A stretch of DNA of 64,000 nucleotides, taken from the NCBI GenBank assembly GCA_037127255.1, contig JBANSL010000003.1:50500314-50564313 (forward strand), given 5' to 3'. The DNA is from Persicaria tinctoria. Lineage: Eukaryota > Streptophyta > Magnoliopsida > Caryophyllales > Polygonaceae. The translations under genes and the position numbers were made by a program. Shown here one piece after another: positions 37,523 to 48,954 of the stretch (position 1 is the stretch's first letter; each line of letters opens with the position of its first letter). The notes below the pieces were generated by a model, which saw only the letters and a list, made by a program, of their open reading frames with translations, did not search any database and was not told where the DNA came from.

Positions 37523-38972
37523 TGATGTCCGCATATTTAGTCTTATTTTGCATCATGTTTCATTCCATTTGAGTCATTTTATTAGCTTTTGTGTTAGGAA
37601 AGTGTGTCGTTTGTGTTAATTTTCGTATTATTCAAGATATGGAGTCTACCCAAGCTTTGGTGGTGTTTTTGTAGGTTTTGGAGCTGATTTGGAGGAGTTT
37701 CGACGCACTTTAGAGCTTAAGGAAAAATCATGAATGCAATGGAGAAGCCAAGCAAAAGCAAAAAGGGGTGAAGCTAGAGAAAAGCCTTGTTTTCGCCATC
37801 CATCACTTTGATTCAAGATCTGGAGCCTTCATGAGATTTGTAGTCCTTGAAAAGAGCTTTCCAACGCATATTCATATGCGTCAATCCGATAAACGAGGAC
37901 TCGGGAAAGTGCGATTGAAGACAGAGTCGAAAAGCTGGAAAAAATCAGAAGTTACTGCATTCACACAGGTACCTCGGCGCCGACACCTCAGACCTCGGCG
38001 CCGATACCCTGCGCACCAGGAGAAATTTCTGCGGGCTGTTTTATTACCTATTAGGCTTTTTAATTAGGGTTTTCTTCTAAATTTCTTTTAGGATCTTTTA
38101 GTTAAGATAGACTTGGAATATTTTATCTTTCCTTAGTTAGATTTTTATTATTTTCCTTGAAGATTAAGTCTAGAATTTTTATCTTTAAAATAAAGCCAAT
38201 TAGAGGCTAATTGGGGATCTCTCTACACACACATCTCACGGCAAAAAATTCCAGCAGAATTGGCGACGTTTTCTGGAGCTTTTTGGGTTGAAAGATTAAA
38301 CGTAATTTAAGGTTTGGTTTTATGCAAATTAAGACTATGAATTCTTCCATTGTTTTTATGTTTTCCTTTGCAATGAGTGAGTAGTTCCCCATCTTCTACG
38401 GTTGGGGTGAACCCAACAATAGACATGTGTGTGAATGAATGAATCTATATTCATGAGAGGTTTTTATCTATTTCTACCTATGTGTTTAACCCTTGATGAA
38501 AATCTATGGCATTCATTGTTGCAATTGAATTCACCAAAGGAAATTGTTAACATTGATAGTAGTTAGGGATTTTTGATGAAAGTTAAAAAGACCTAATTAA
38601 GAAAAGGTATAGTCAAATAAGTCTCTTATACGAAAGTGATTTGATTTGTTTGATTGAGATAAAAGCATGATTTCTTATATGATTCATTGATTTATACATG
38701 TGTTTGTTGTTGTGGTTAGCCCTAATCTTGGAAGTTCCTTCTCATACATCGAACTCATTTGTTACTTGAGCCAAAATCAGTGTGTTCACCACCATTTACA
38801 GCCCCTATTTGCACCATTTATTCCCCTATTTTCGTCCATAAAACAACTAGGATAGCACCGCTGACATACTCCCTTGGATCGACCTTGATTTCCACTATAC
38901 TATAGAGGGATTCGAGCATAAATATATTTGATTGGAGTGAGCATAGGCATCGATCTCCCCTCACGCACGTCA
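37523..38972 (+). repeat. 5' LTR of the Athila-type element
   Basis: 1450 bp. It contains two TCGGCGCCGA modules (37974-37983 and 37995-38004). It is 83 bp longer than the 3' LTR because of a segment at about 38069-38155 missing from the latter. Confidence 0.93.
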
Positions 38973-38975
38973 AAT

Positions 38976-38993
38976 TGGCGCCGTTGCCGGGGA
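38976..38993 (+). promoter_or_regulatory. Primer binding site, tRNA-Asp
   Basis: TGGCGCCGTTGCCGGGGA, complementary to the 3' end of plant tRNA-Asp(GUC), three bases after the 5' LTR. This is the usual primer for Athila/Tat-type elements. Confidence 0.9.
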
Positions 38994-39174
38994 GTAATCA
39001 ATCGCGCCTAATCTAGTTGTTTTAGGGTTGGGAATAGCCCATCCCCATCTTTCTTTTTAGTTTCATTTTCTTTATTTTTGGTTTATACGAAGAAGTGACC
39101 GTCCTCTATACGAGCCATTCACCGAGCCCGAACGTGTTCTACACCAACGTCTAAAGGAAAGGCTTAGGAGAAAG

Positions 39175-42100
39175 ATGTCGGAAATGGAAGCACTTCGTGC
39201 GGAGCTAGAAAGGCTTCGCAAAGAGAATCAAGAAGTGGCGCAGCGGGAAGCCGCCGCCAATCAAGCTCGTCAAAGAGAGATTGACGCCGCTAGAGTAGCA
39301 AGGGAGGAGGCTGAAAATCTTAGGGAAGAGTTGGAGAGAATTCCAACCAATGCTCGCCAATACATGCATCCTACGCTGTGGGTGCCAGAGTCGGCCATCG
39401 TTCTCCCTAATATCAACTTTGAGATCAAGACTAGTTTCCTCACCATGGTGAAGCGAACTCCTTTCGAAGGAAAACCCAATGAGTGCCCTATGGAGCACAT
39501 GAAGGAGTTCAAGGAGATGTGTGATACCATAGCCGATGGAAACAATTTGGAGTATGTTCGCTTGAAGGCTTTTCGTTGGTCCTTAGTGGAAAAAACCCTT
39601 CATTGGCTCGAAAGCTTGCCGCCGCGATCCATCAACACATGGGAGAAGCTTCATGATCTATTCATGAGCAAGTTCTTTCCACCTATGAAGACGACGGAGC
39701 TGTGCAAAAAGATCACGACCTTCAAGTAATTAAGGAATGAAACTCTTGCCGAAACTTGGGAGAGGTTCAAGGAGTTGATTCGCCAATGCCCTACTCATGG
39801 GCAACCACCTTATGTTTTGCAAGAGATCTTCTTCAACGGCATCAACTCGGCTACTAAGGATCGGATCAACATCCATACATCCTACAGGTACATTGAGATG
39901 CTTCCTCAAGAGGCGTGGGATGCACTTGATAAGCTCACGGATTTTGATACTACTTATGAGACCCCCACGAACATTGATGCGAGGCCCCCTCCATCGATGC
40001 CACTTTATCAACCTTCCGATGAGATTGACCCTGATGTGCGGCAACAATATATTGAGGATGAGAATAGAAAATTGAAGAAGCAAGTAAGGTTTCTCTCCAA
40101 CAACAAGCCATCCATAGAGTGTGGGTCCACTTCCCACGTTACCTCCGCTTGCCCACATGTCAATCAAGTGAAATCCGCTGCATCATATGGAGAAGTGAAC
40201 TACATGAGAGGTCCTTATAGGAGCCAAGGTAATTACAACCAAAGGAACGATGGGCACTCCAATTGGGGTAACCATCCTCCTCAACATGATCAACGACCCC
40301 CATATAGACCTCCAGGCCATATGGAACGTGAGCAACCTAGGGATGATATGAGATCCATTTTGGAAGATTTAAGGAAGGGCCAAGCTGAGGCCAAGGCGGA
40401 TGCTAGACAGTCCAATTTGGAGATCAATACGCAGCTGCGAGGCATGAATGCAAGGTTCGGGGACATTGATATTTGGAGGAAGAATGTTGAGACCCAATTG
40501 GGACAATTAGCGGCTCAAATTCCAAAGCCAAGTGGCCAACTACCCGGCCAAAATGAAACCAACCCCAAATCCCAACATATCGCAGCCATTCAAACAAGGA
40601 GTGAGAAGGTTCTACCGGAAAGGGAAGCCATGGAAAAAGGAGAGAAAATTGGCCAGCCCAACACAGGCCTCGACGCCGATACCCCTGACCTCGGCGCCGA
40701 CACTCTGACAGCAAACCAAGCTACTGCAGAAACTGTTGAAGGCACACAGACCCTCGGCGCCGATACCCCTGATCTCGGCGTCGACACCTCTGAGGAAGCT
40801 CCTGCACAATCCCTCGACGCCAACCCCTCTACTATCGGCGCCGATACCTCTGCAGGCCAACCCACACCTACACCCGATGTATTGACCACTCCAAAAGCCA
40901 AACCCAAACTCCCTTATCCATCAAAAGCTCTCAAGGATCCAACCGAAGGAAAGTTTAGGAGGTTTGTAAAGGTTCTTCAAGGCTTGAATGTGACCATTCC
41001 TTTCACGGAGGCTCTTCGAGAGATGCCTGCATACATCAAATTCTTGAAAGAGATCTTGAGCAATAAGAGGTCTATGTCGGAGATTTTGGAGAATTGCAAC
41101 GCCGTCAACTTTCCCGAAAAGAGAGCTGACCCGGGCAAGTTCACCATCACCATTGGCCTAGGCGAACATCGATATCGAGCTCTATGTGATCTTGGTGCAA
41201 GCGCAAGCCTTATGCCACTCTCCATATGGTCTAAGATTAACATGGGACCACTAGTACCCGTCAACATGCGGCTCTATATGGCGGACAACTCCTCGGTGGA
41301 ACCTACCGGTGTAATGGACGACGTACCGGTAAGGGTAGGTAAGTTCTATGTTCCCACTGATTTCAGAGTACTTGATATGCCTATAGATCCTGTTGTGCCT
41401 ATTATCTTAGGGCGCCCTTTCTTAGCCACGGTGGATGCGATTATCAATGTAAGGAAGGGTCTTTTAACTTTCCAAATTGGGGATGAGCTAGTTGAATTTC
41501 AATTTGACCCCAATCTAAGGGAGGTAAAGAAAACGGAAGTCAAGATGGTTTACACGGACATGGAGAGGACCATCGCTCATGAGGAATCCATTCGCATAGC
41601 AGCCACCGAAGAAGAGGAAAGCATTATTGAAAAGCTCTTAGCCACCCTTGAAGAGGATGAGAGCGAGGAAATTGAAATGGTCACTGTTGAACCCTCGGCG
41701 CCGACACCCTCGGCCTCGGCATCGACACCTTCAACAGTGGGACAACGTGGAGAAGATGTGTTGCAACCGTCGATGGCAGCTTATGCATGGTCGGTTCCTA
41801 CGCCTATTTCCGACATGGAAGCTTCTATTTCACGGATTGAAGTTGATCTTCTTGGAGAAGTAATGAAGACGGAGGAGGTTGAACCCATCTTAATCCCACA
41901 AGAGCCCTCCTTGACATTGAAGCCACTACCGCACACTTTGAGGTATGAGTTCCTTGGTCCTAACTCTACTTTCCCCGTTATTATTAATTCTTCACTTAGT
42001 GTGCAGGAGGTAGAGAAGTTGTTGGTTGTTCTTAGGACCCATAGGAAGGCTTTGGGCTATTCTTTAGAAGACATCAAAGGTCTTTCTCCCGCTTTGTGTA

Positions 42101-45100
42101 TGCACCGAATTCACATGGAGGAAGGGCATAAGCCTTCCATCGAGCAACAACGGCGGCTGAATCCCAACATGAAAGAGGTGGTGAAGAAGGAGATATTGAG
42201 GATGGTTGACATAGGGATTATCTTCCCCATCTCGGATAGCAAATGGGTTAGCCCCATGCATGTGGTACCAAAGAAAGGAGGGATGACCGTAGGGAAAAAT
42301 GATAAGGGTGAGTTAGTGCCGAAGAGGACTACCACGAGTTGGCGCATGTGCATCGACTATAGGAAACTCAACAGCGCCACTAGGAAGGACCACTTCCCAC
42401 GTCCCTTCATCGATCAAGTTCTAGAGAGGTTAGCCCAACATGATTATTTTTGCTATCTTGACGGATATTCGGGGTTTTGGCAGATTCCAATTCATCCGGA
42501 TGACCAAGAGAAGACCACCTTCACATGTCCTTATGGTACATTCGCTTATAGGAGAATGCCCTTTGGGCTATGCAATGCGCCGACCACTTTCCAACGGTGC
42601 ATGATGGCAATCTTCTCCGATATGATTGAGGATATTGTTGAGGTATTCATGGATGACTTTTCCGTATATGGTACTACTTTTGATGCTTGTCTAGCTAACT
42701 TGGCCAGGGTACTCAAGAGGTGTGAAGAGACAAGCCTTGTGCTTAATTGGGAGAAGTGTCATTTTATGGTGCAAGAAGGAATCGTGCTAGGACACTTGGT
42801 GTCCAAGAGAGGTATAGAGGTGGATAGAGCCAAGATTGAGCTTAATGAGAAGCTACCTCCTCCAATGACGGTAAAAGATGTCCGTAGCTTTTTAGGGCAT
42901 GCTGGATTTTATCGTCGTTTTATTCAAGATTTCTCCAAAATAGCTAAACCACTCACTAACCTATTGATGAAGGAAGTTGCTTTTGAGTTTTCTTTGGAGT
43001 GTCTTGATGCTTTGAATAGGTTGAGGGAAGCTTTAGTCACGACACCAATCATGCAATCACCCGATTGGTCACTTCCATTCGAAATCATGTGTGATGCAAA
43101 TGATTATGCCGTGGGAGCGGTTCTTGGACAGCGGAAGGACAAAAAATTGCACGCCATCTACTATGCGAGCAAAACCTTGGATGATGTCCAAACAAGGTAC
43201 ACAACCACGGAGAAAGAGTTTCTAGCCGTGGTATTCGCCTTCGAGAAGTTCCGCTCCTACCTAGTTGGCTCGAAAGTCATTGTCTACACCGATCATGCCG
43301 CCTTGAGATATTTGATGAGCAAAAAGGATGCCAAACCACGACTTCTACGATGGATGCTCCTTCTTCAAGAATTTGATTGCGAGGTAAAAGACAAGAAAGG
43401 GGCCGAGAATCTTGTGGCCGACCACCTCTCTAGGTTGCCACCTAAGCACATTGAAAACTCGGAAAATATGGTGCCCATCGATGACTCACGGGCTGATGAA
43501 AGTCTCTTGCGCATAAAGGTAAGTAAGGTAAGTACAGGTATCGACGCCGACATTCTGACCTCGGCGTCGAACCCTATTATTTGTGCAGAAACTTTATTTC
43601 CTACAAGTACCTCGGCGCCGACACCCAATTACACAACCCAAGTTTCTGCAGAAGCTGTGCAGCACACAGATGCCTCGGCGCCGACACCTCAGGTCTCGGC
43701 ATCGACACCTACAACAGAACATAAAGTTGAATCGTTTGGAGCATCGGATGAGGTAAGTTTAGGTGAGGAACTCTTCTTTACTCATCCTTCTAGCCCCGTT
43801 CATGATATTTTTCTTATTAAAAAGGCTAGTATACCTTGGTTTGCGGATTATGCTAACTACGTTGTAGGAGGTGAGATTCCGTCGGGTTTAACTTCACAAG
43901 GTAAAAAGAAGTTCCTACAATATGTCAAGAGGTATTATTGGGACGATCCTTACTTGTTCAAACAAGAAAGTGGTCATATTTTCCGTCGTTGCATTCCGGA
44001 GGATGAGGTAGAAAGTATTATTCATCATTGTCATACTCTCCCCACCGGGGGTCATGCTAAAGGTTTTAAGACCACCGCGAAGATACTTCAAAGTGGATTT
44101 TATTGGCCTAACATGTTTCGAGATGTGCAGGAATTTGTGACATCATGTGATGAATGTCAAAGGGCCGGGAACATAACATGGAGGAACGAGAATCCGCTCA
44201 CGGGGATCCTAGAGGTCGAATTGTTCGACGTTTGGGGCATAGAATTTATGGGCCCTTTTCCATCCTCGGGCCCTTATAAGTACATCCTTGTAGCGGTTGA
44301 TTATGTCTCCAAATGGGTGGAAGCCATAGCTACACGAACTAATGATGCTAGAGTTGTAGCTATGTTTTTCAAAACTAACATTTTCCCCCGTTTTGGTGTT
44401 CCTAGGGTCCTAATTAGTGATGGAGGCTCGCATTTTATAGAAAGAGGCTTTGAGGCGCTTTTGACCAAGTATGGGGTACATCACCGGATAGCCACACCCT
44501 ACCACCCCCAAACTAGCGGTCAAGTTGAGGTATCTAATAGGCAAATCAAAGCTATCTTGGAGAAGACCGTGTCAAGATCAAGGAAGGATTGCTCATCAAA
44601 GCTTGATGACGCATTAGGGGCTTATAGGACGGCATATAAGATGCCTCTCCGCACCACTCCCTACAATTTAGTGTATGGTAAGTCATGTCATCTACCCGTC
44701 GAGTTGGAGCACAAAGCTATGTGGGCTCTCAAAGAGCTCAATATGGATCTCGATGAGGCCGGGAAAAAGAGGTTTATTGACCTACAAGCACTTGAGGAGT
44801 TGAGGCTTAAGGCGTACGAAAATGCCGAAATCTACAAAGAAAGGACCAAAAAGTGGCATGACCGAAAGCTAGTGCCCAAGACTTATGAGGTAGGTGATAA
44901 GGTATTGCTTTTTAACTCTAGACTCCGACTATTTCCAGGGAAGTTGCGTTCAAGATGGAGTGGACCATTCTTGGTTCAAACGATTTTCCCTCACGGAGCA
45001 GTGGAGCTTTTAGATGAAAGCGATGCCACTTTTAAAGTCAATGGGCACCGATTGAAGAAGTATTATGAGCATGCCACGTTTGAGGAGGATATTCGTGCCT

Positions 45101-45126
45101 CATGGGCACTCACCCTCTCCGATTAA
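39175..45126 (+). pseudogene. Athila-type gag-pol polyprotein with a single in-frame stop
   Basis: One frame runs from 39175 (ATG; upstream codons are also open) to TAA at 45124-45126, broken only by TAA at 39727-39729 inside the gag domain, where Gln is expected (CAA to TAA). Gag: coiled coil (39180-39350), retrotransposon gag core (39430-39900), zinc-knuckle remnant near 40115 that keeps C-x4-H-x4-C but has Ser for the first Cys. Counting residues from 39775: protease CDLGAS about 470; RT FMDD 958-961; RNase H CDAND about 1105; integrase HHCC about 1415-1460, D1549 and E1585 spaced 35 apart. The first catalytic integrase Asp is Glu (GIEFMGPF, E1490). [12 protein letters not shown] motif follows. 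Variable linkers before protease, before RT and between RNase H and INT carry the palindromic modules. Probably not active by itself. Confidence 0.93.
40670..43705 (+). repeat. Dispersed TCGGCGCCGA modules in the polyprotein linkers
   Basis: Thirteen copies or near copies: 40670, 40691, 40754, 40775, 40814, 40835 (gag-protease linker); 41695, 41716 (before RT); 43541, 43561, 43612, 43675, 43696 (RNase H-INT linker). Six are the perfect 10-bp palindrome. They sit in CTCGGCGCCGA(C/T)ACC contexts, often after ACACAG. The first group reads Leu-Gly-Ala-Asp; most of the others read Ser-Ala-Pro-Thr. Confidence 0.9.
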
Positions 45127-46578
45127 TATAAAGGGAAGTGCGTCGAGCTATAGACTTTAAATATAGCGCTTCCGGGAGGCAACCCGATTTTATTTTATTT
45201 TTCCTTCTCTTTATTTTATTTTATTTTACTTTTGTTCTATTTATTTATTTAGTTTTTGGATTTTTTTTTATAGGAGAAACAAGTACGAATTTTTTTAGGA
45301 TTGCCCAAACAAGTCAACCGGGTATCGGATAATTGAAACAAGAGCGGGAAGGTAAGTGAATACCCAGGTATTTATTCCCTCCCCTTACCCTTTTATTTTT
45401 CCCTCTCCTACCACGTTACACCCTCTGCATCAAAACCCGGCCTTCCAGCGACGTTCTGTTCCTCGAGCCACCCACGACGGCTCCGGTCACCCCAGCCCAC
45501 GCCGCTGCCACCGCCGGACCCGCCCCTGCCTGGCGCACCCGAGGAGCCCGCCGCCGAGCCGACCCAGCCACTGTGCAGGCGCCAGCAGCCCCGCAACCGC
45601 CCAACTCTTTCTCCGCCCCAACCCACCCTCTAGCTCTCTTTTCTTTAGATTTTAAGAGCAATTTCGGTATGATTCCTACCCTTAATCTGTTTCACTTCGT
45701 TGTTCTTGATTTTATTAATGATATTAAGGAAATTTGAACAACTTAGGGTTTTAGGATTGCGAATTTCATCCAAAACTGAGAATTTTTGAAAGCTTTGGTG
45801 TGAGGATGTCAATGGCGGATTGCATGAGTCAGTGGGGGTTCGAAAATTCATTAACCCATCTGTTTGAATGTTAATGGGGTTTGAACGGATTACAGATTTT
45901 AATCTTGGCTATGATTGCACTGTGATGAATTCGATATGTGTTTTTGCTACTCTTGTTTAGTTCAAGATCGAGTCTTTATTTCTTTGCCCATATCCATTAT
46001 GCCTATCAAGTTCTAATCTTGCAGAGCATTTAGAATTTGAGGAATTTAACAAATTGAAGAGTTAGATTGTTAAGCATATTGGGTGAAATTTTTCGATCGT
46101 CTTGATCCAACACGATCCTACAAGTTTTAAGTGCATGATGTGCGTTTTTAGCCTCCATATGAACTGCTGAATTTTGTCGTTTAACATGCTATTATGTGCT
46201 TTTATGAATATTCTTTGCCAAGCATGTTTAGGAATAAGTATGGGGTCCCTAATTGCGTATGTCTAGTCGGCCAGATTAAGGTGTTGTGGGAAGGTTTTAA
46301 AGCTGCTTATGATACTTGTTTTCTCCTATGTTTAAGTTGTTCTAGCTTCTTGTGTTACTTTGCTTTTGTTTTTGTAGGTAGTTTAATTTCCATACTTGGC
46401 TCTAATCCTTTGAGTTTTTACAGTAGCTATGCCATAGGATTTATTATGCTTATAATCTTTTACTTGGCTAGTTTATTTGTGGTTTTTGTTATGTCAATCT
46501 AAATGCTTTACAGTAGCTTCCTTATAAGCTTGATTGATTGATATAAGATGATAACTAAAGGTTGTTGCTTTCATGTAG
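45127..46578 (+). other. Untranslated spacer between pol and the env-like ORF, with splice-site candidates
   Basis: No coding domain. A strong donor, GGGAAG then GTAAGTG (GT at 45352-45353), and an acceptor, TTTCATGTAG, ending at 46578 directly before the ATG of the env-like ORF, would remove most of the spacer. The GC-rich block 45420-45620 has only small unsupported ORFs. Confidence 0.5.
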
Positions 46579-47191
46579 ATGGCACCTAAGCGCAAGCGGA
46601 GTTCTGGGGCATCATCTGAATCTCGTCGAATGGACGCCGTCAAGCTACAAACTCCTACGGAAATCAAGGATTTCGACAACCTTCTCACACGCAAGTTTCG
46701 ATGTCGATGGTACCATCGAGACGACATGGAGAAGTTAGGCTTCCATGGGGCCATTGTTGAGGCTTTTGAAAACATCAGCGCGCCCATTCTTCTGCAGCCT
46801 GTCGACATTCATCACCCCCACCTCACGAGTGAGTTCATGACTACATTCGAGATCCCCTCCTCTCCTACCGACGAAAGCCCGGTTACGTTCAGACTGGCCA
46901 ACAAGGCATACTCCTTTACTCTAAAGCAGCTAGCTACTCATTTTGGATTTGAGCATTCAACAGCAATACCGCAGCCTTGCTTTCCAGGTCCAAGCTATCC
47001 ATGATGTACTCCTCGAAGAGCGCCGAGCGAACGACAAACGATGGTGGGCAGCCGGAAGGTTCGTCGAGTGGCAATCTTCCTTGCACCGAACCCGCCCTTT
47101 CCGCCCCGGACTACCACCAGCTCCTGGGTACACACGCAGCCGACGATATGAGCGCAACTACGAGAATCCGGACCGGCGTAGAGCACCTTAA
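46579..47191 (+). pseudogene. Athila env-like/third ORF, frameshifted
   Basis: It starts MAPKRKRSSGASSES and reads 141 codons to 47004 with a globular segment (LLTRKFRCRWYHRDDMEKLGF; FTLKQLATHFGF). The similarity then continues in another frame (about 46960-47190: LAFQVQAIHDVLLEERR), so a frameshift or deletion near 46960 broke it. The reported Athila third ORF is several hundred residues, so this one is shortened. No membrane segment is visible. Its position after pol and a spliced leader fits the env-like ORF, but the function is unknown. Confidence 0.65.
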
Positions 47192-48954
47192 GATATCCAG
47201 CGCCTTCCGTTGCGGAGCATCAAAGTAAATCCCCTTACCCTTTACTTCTTTTGGTTTGGTTTAACAATGAGGACATTGTTGGTTTTAAGTATGGGGTGGG
47301 GTAATTTCTGGGCGACATTTTGATGTTTTTATGTGATATTTTGATGTTCTTATTTTGGGTGTGGGTACTACTGATTTCTGGCGCTATGTTCGATTAGGTT
47401 CTGATTGACTTCCATTAGCTTCATTTGTCTTCTATTAGCTTCATTTGTCCGTGTTTTGCATTTGATTTAGTCCCAACTTGCTTGGGCTAATTTGGGGTTG
47501 TAATTGCTAGTTTCCATATATTTGCATATATTAGTTATATAGCATATTAAGTTCTGCACTTGGTATTTATTTATAGCATCACGTTTGCATAAAGTAGATT
47601 AGTCTATTAGTTATATAGCATATCTTGTTCTATTACCATGTTCTGCACACCCATGTTTAAAAAAAAAAAAAAAACAAAAAAAAAAAACTGGAAAATGTCT
47701 AAAAAAGAAAAAAATGCATAGTAGTTTAATTTAGTTAAAAACACCTAACTTAGATGTCCAATAATGAAATCTAATAATTGAGCTTGATCATGTAATATCT
47801 TAAGGCATGGTTTGGATGGTTTAGCCTAAGTCGATCAAAAGATTTTTTATGTGAAATTTGACTTGCAAATGAAATTGAGCATATATGACTTTAGGATTTA
47901 GGTGATTGTAATCCAACGTGTCCTAGTGAGTTATTTGGCCTATGGGGAATTGTTCTTTATATTTTTTCCCTTCTTTTTGATGTGTGTATTACTCTCCTTA
48001 TGCATTACCTCTTGATATTGCGGTATATATCTATGTCTTGAAACCAATATGAGATAGCTAGTCATTGCATAATTTGATCAAATGATAGAGACACTCTTTT
48101 TTAGGACTTAGTGCTGGTAAAGATGGATGATTGAGGAGTTTGAGACACATGATTTGGTTAAAGTATGGGATACATGTTTGAGTTGGTATTTTAGTATTCT
48201 CGCCGCTTTTGATGTAAAAGGTATTTTTGGCTCTTATACTTAAATAAATGCACATTAGTTTCGAAGAAATAAAAAAAAAAGGGAATAAAAAAAACGAAAA
48301 AAAAAACAGAAAAAAAAATAGAATATATGAGAAGTTGTGCATGAGCCAAATTTATCCTTATTTATTTATGCGAGACATATTGGATATTTTGGGGGTATTT
48401 GAAGAGTTGTGCTAAATTAGATGAGTTTGGAAGTAATAATATATGATGGAATTGTTTTGTTAAGTCGAGTTGGAAATTTAGGAGTCTTTGGTTCCCGGAT
48501 TTCTAGCACCACATAGCCTAAATGATTCCTACCTTTGTGTTCTTACCAAGCCACATTACAACTCGGCCGAATGAGTCCTTCTTTGAAGGCCATTGAGCCA
48601 AAGTCCTCTTGATGGTTAATGCATGTTTTGACATCTCGGTGAATTGATTGGTGATATTAATTGCAATTTCTATGTAGCTTAATGTCATAAAGGATTGAGT
48701 TGAGAGATGTACTTCAAGCCTAAACACATTTGAAAGGGAGTGAAAACACATTATTTCCTTTGAGTGGTTGGATTCTAGTTGCTTTGCCTAAGGTTACCGA
48801 AATATATGTTATGATGGTTCAATGCTTGTTCTTATTTGCACTATGCTTAATTGATGTTGCTTTTGACTAAGGCGAAGACTTGAAGATATGTTAAAGGTCT
48901 TGATCATAGTTTGGTTATTACTTGAGGACAAGCAAGTCTAAGTACGGGGTGTTT
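47192..48954 (+). other. 3' untranslated region of the Athila-type element
   Basis: Non-coding, with A-rich runs (47659-47690, 48270-48318) and a short repeated phrase TATTAGTTATATAGCATAT (about 47529 and 47607). It ends with AGTACGGGGTGTTT before the 3' LTR, a weak polypurine tract. Confidence 0.7.

Noticed and set aside
39727..39729. TAA in gag as programmed readthrough between gag and pol
   Set aside because: It lies inside the conserved gag core, not at a domain boundary, and lacks the CARYYA context of known plant readthrough sites; a CAA to TAA mutation is simpler.
40424..40907. Minus-strand ORFs rich in SVGAE/GVSAP repeats
   Set aside because: Antisense shadows of the TCGGCGCCGA modules in the gag-protease linker.
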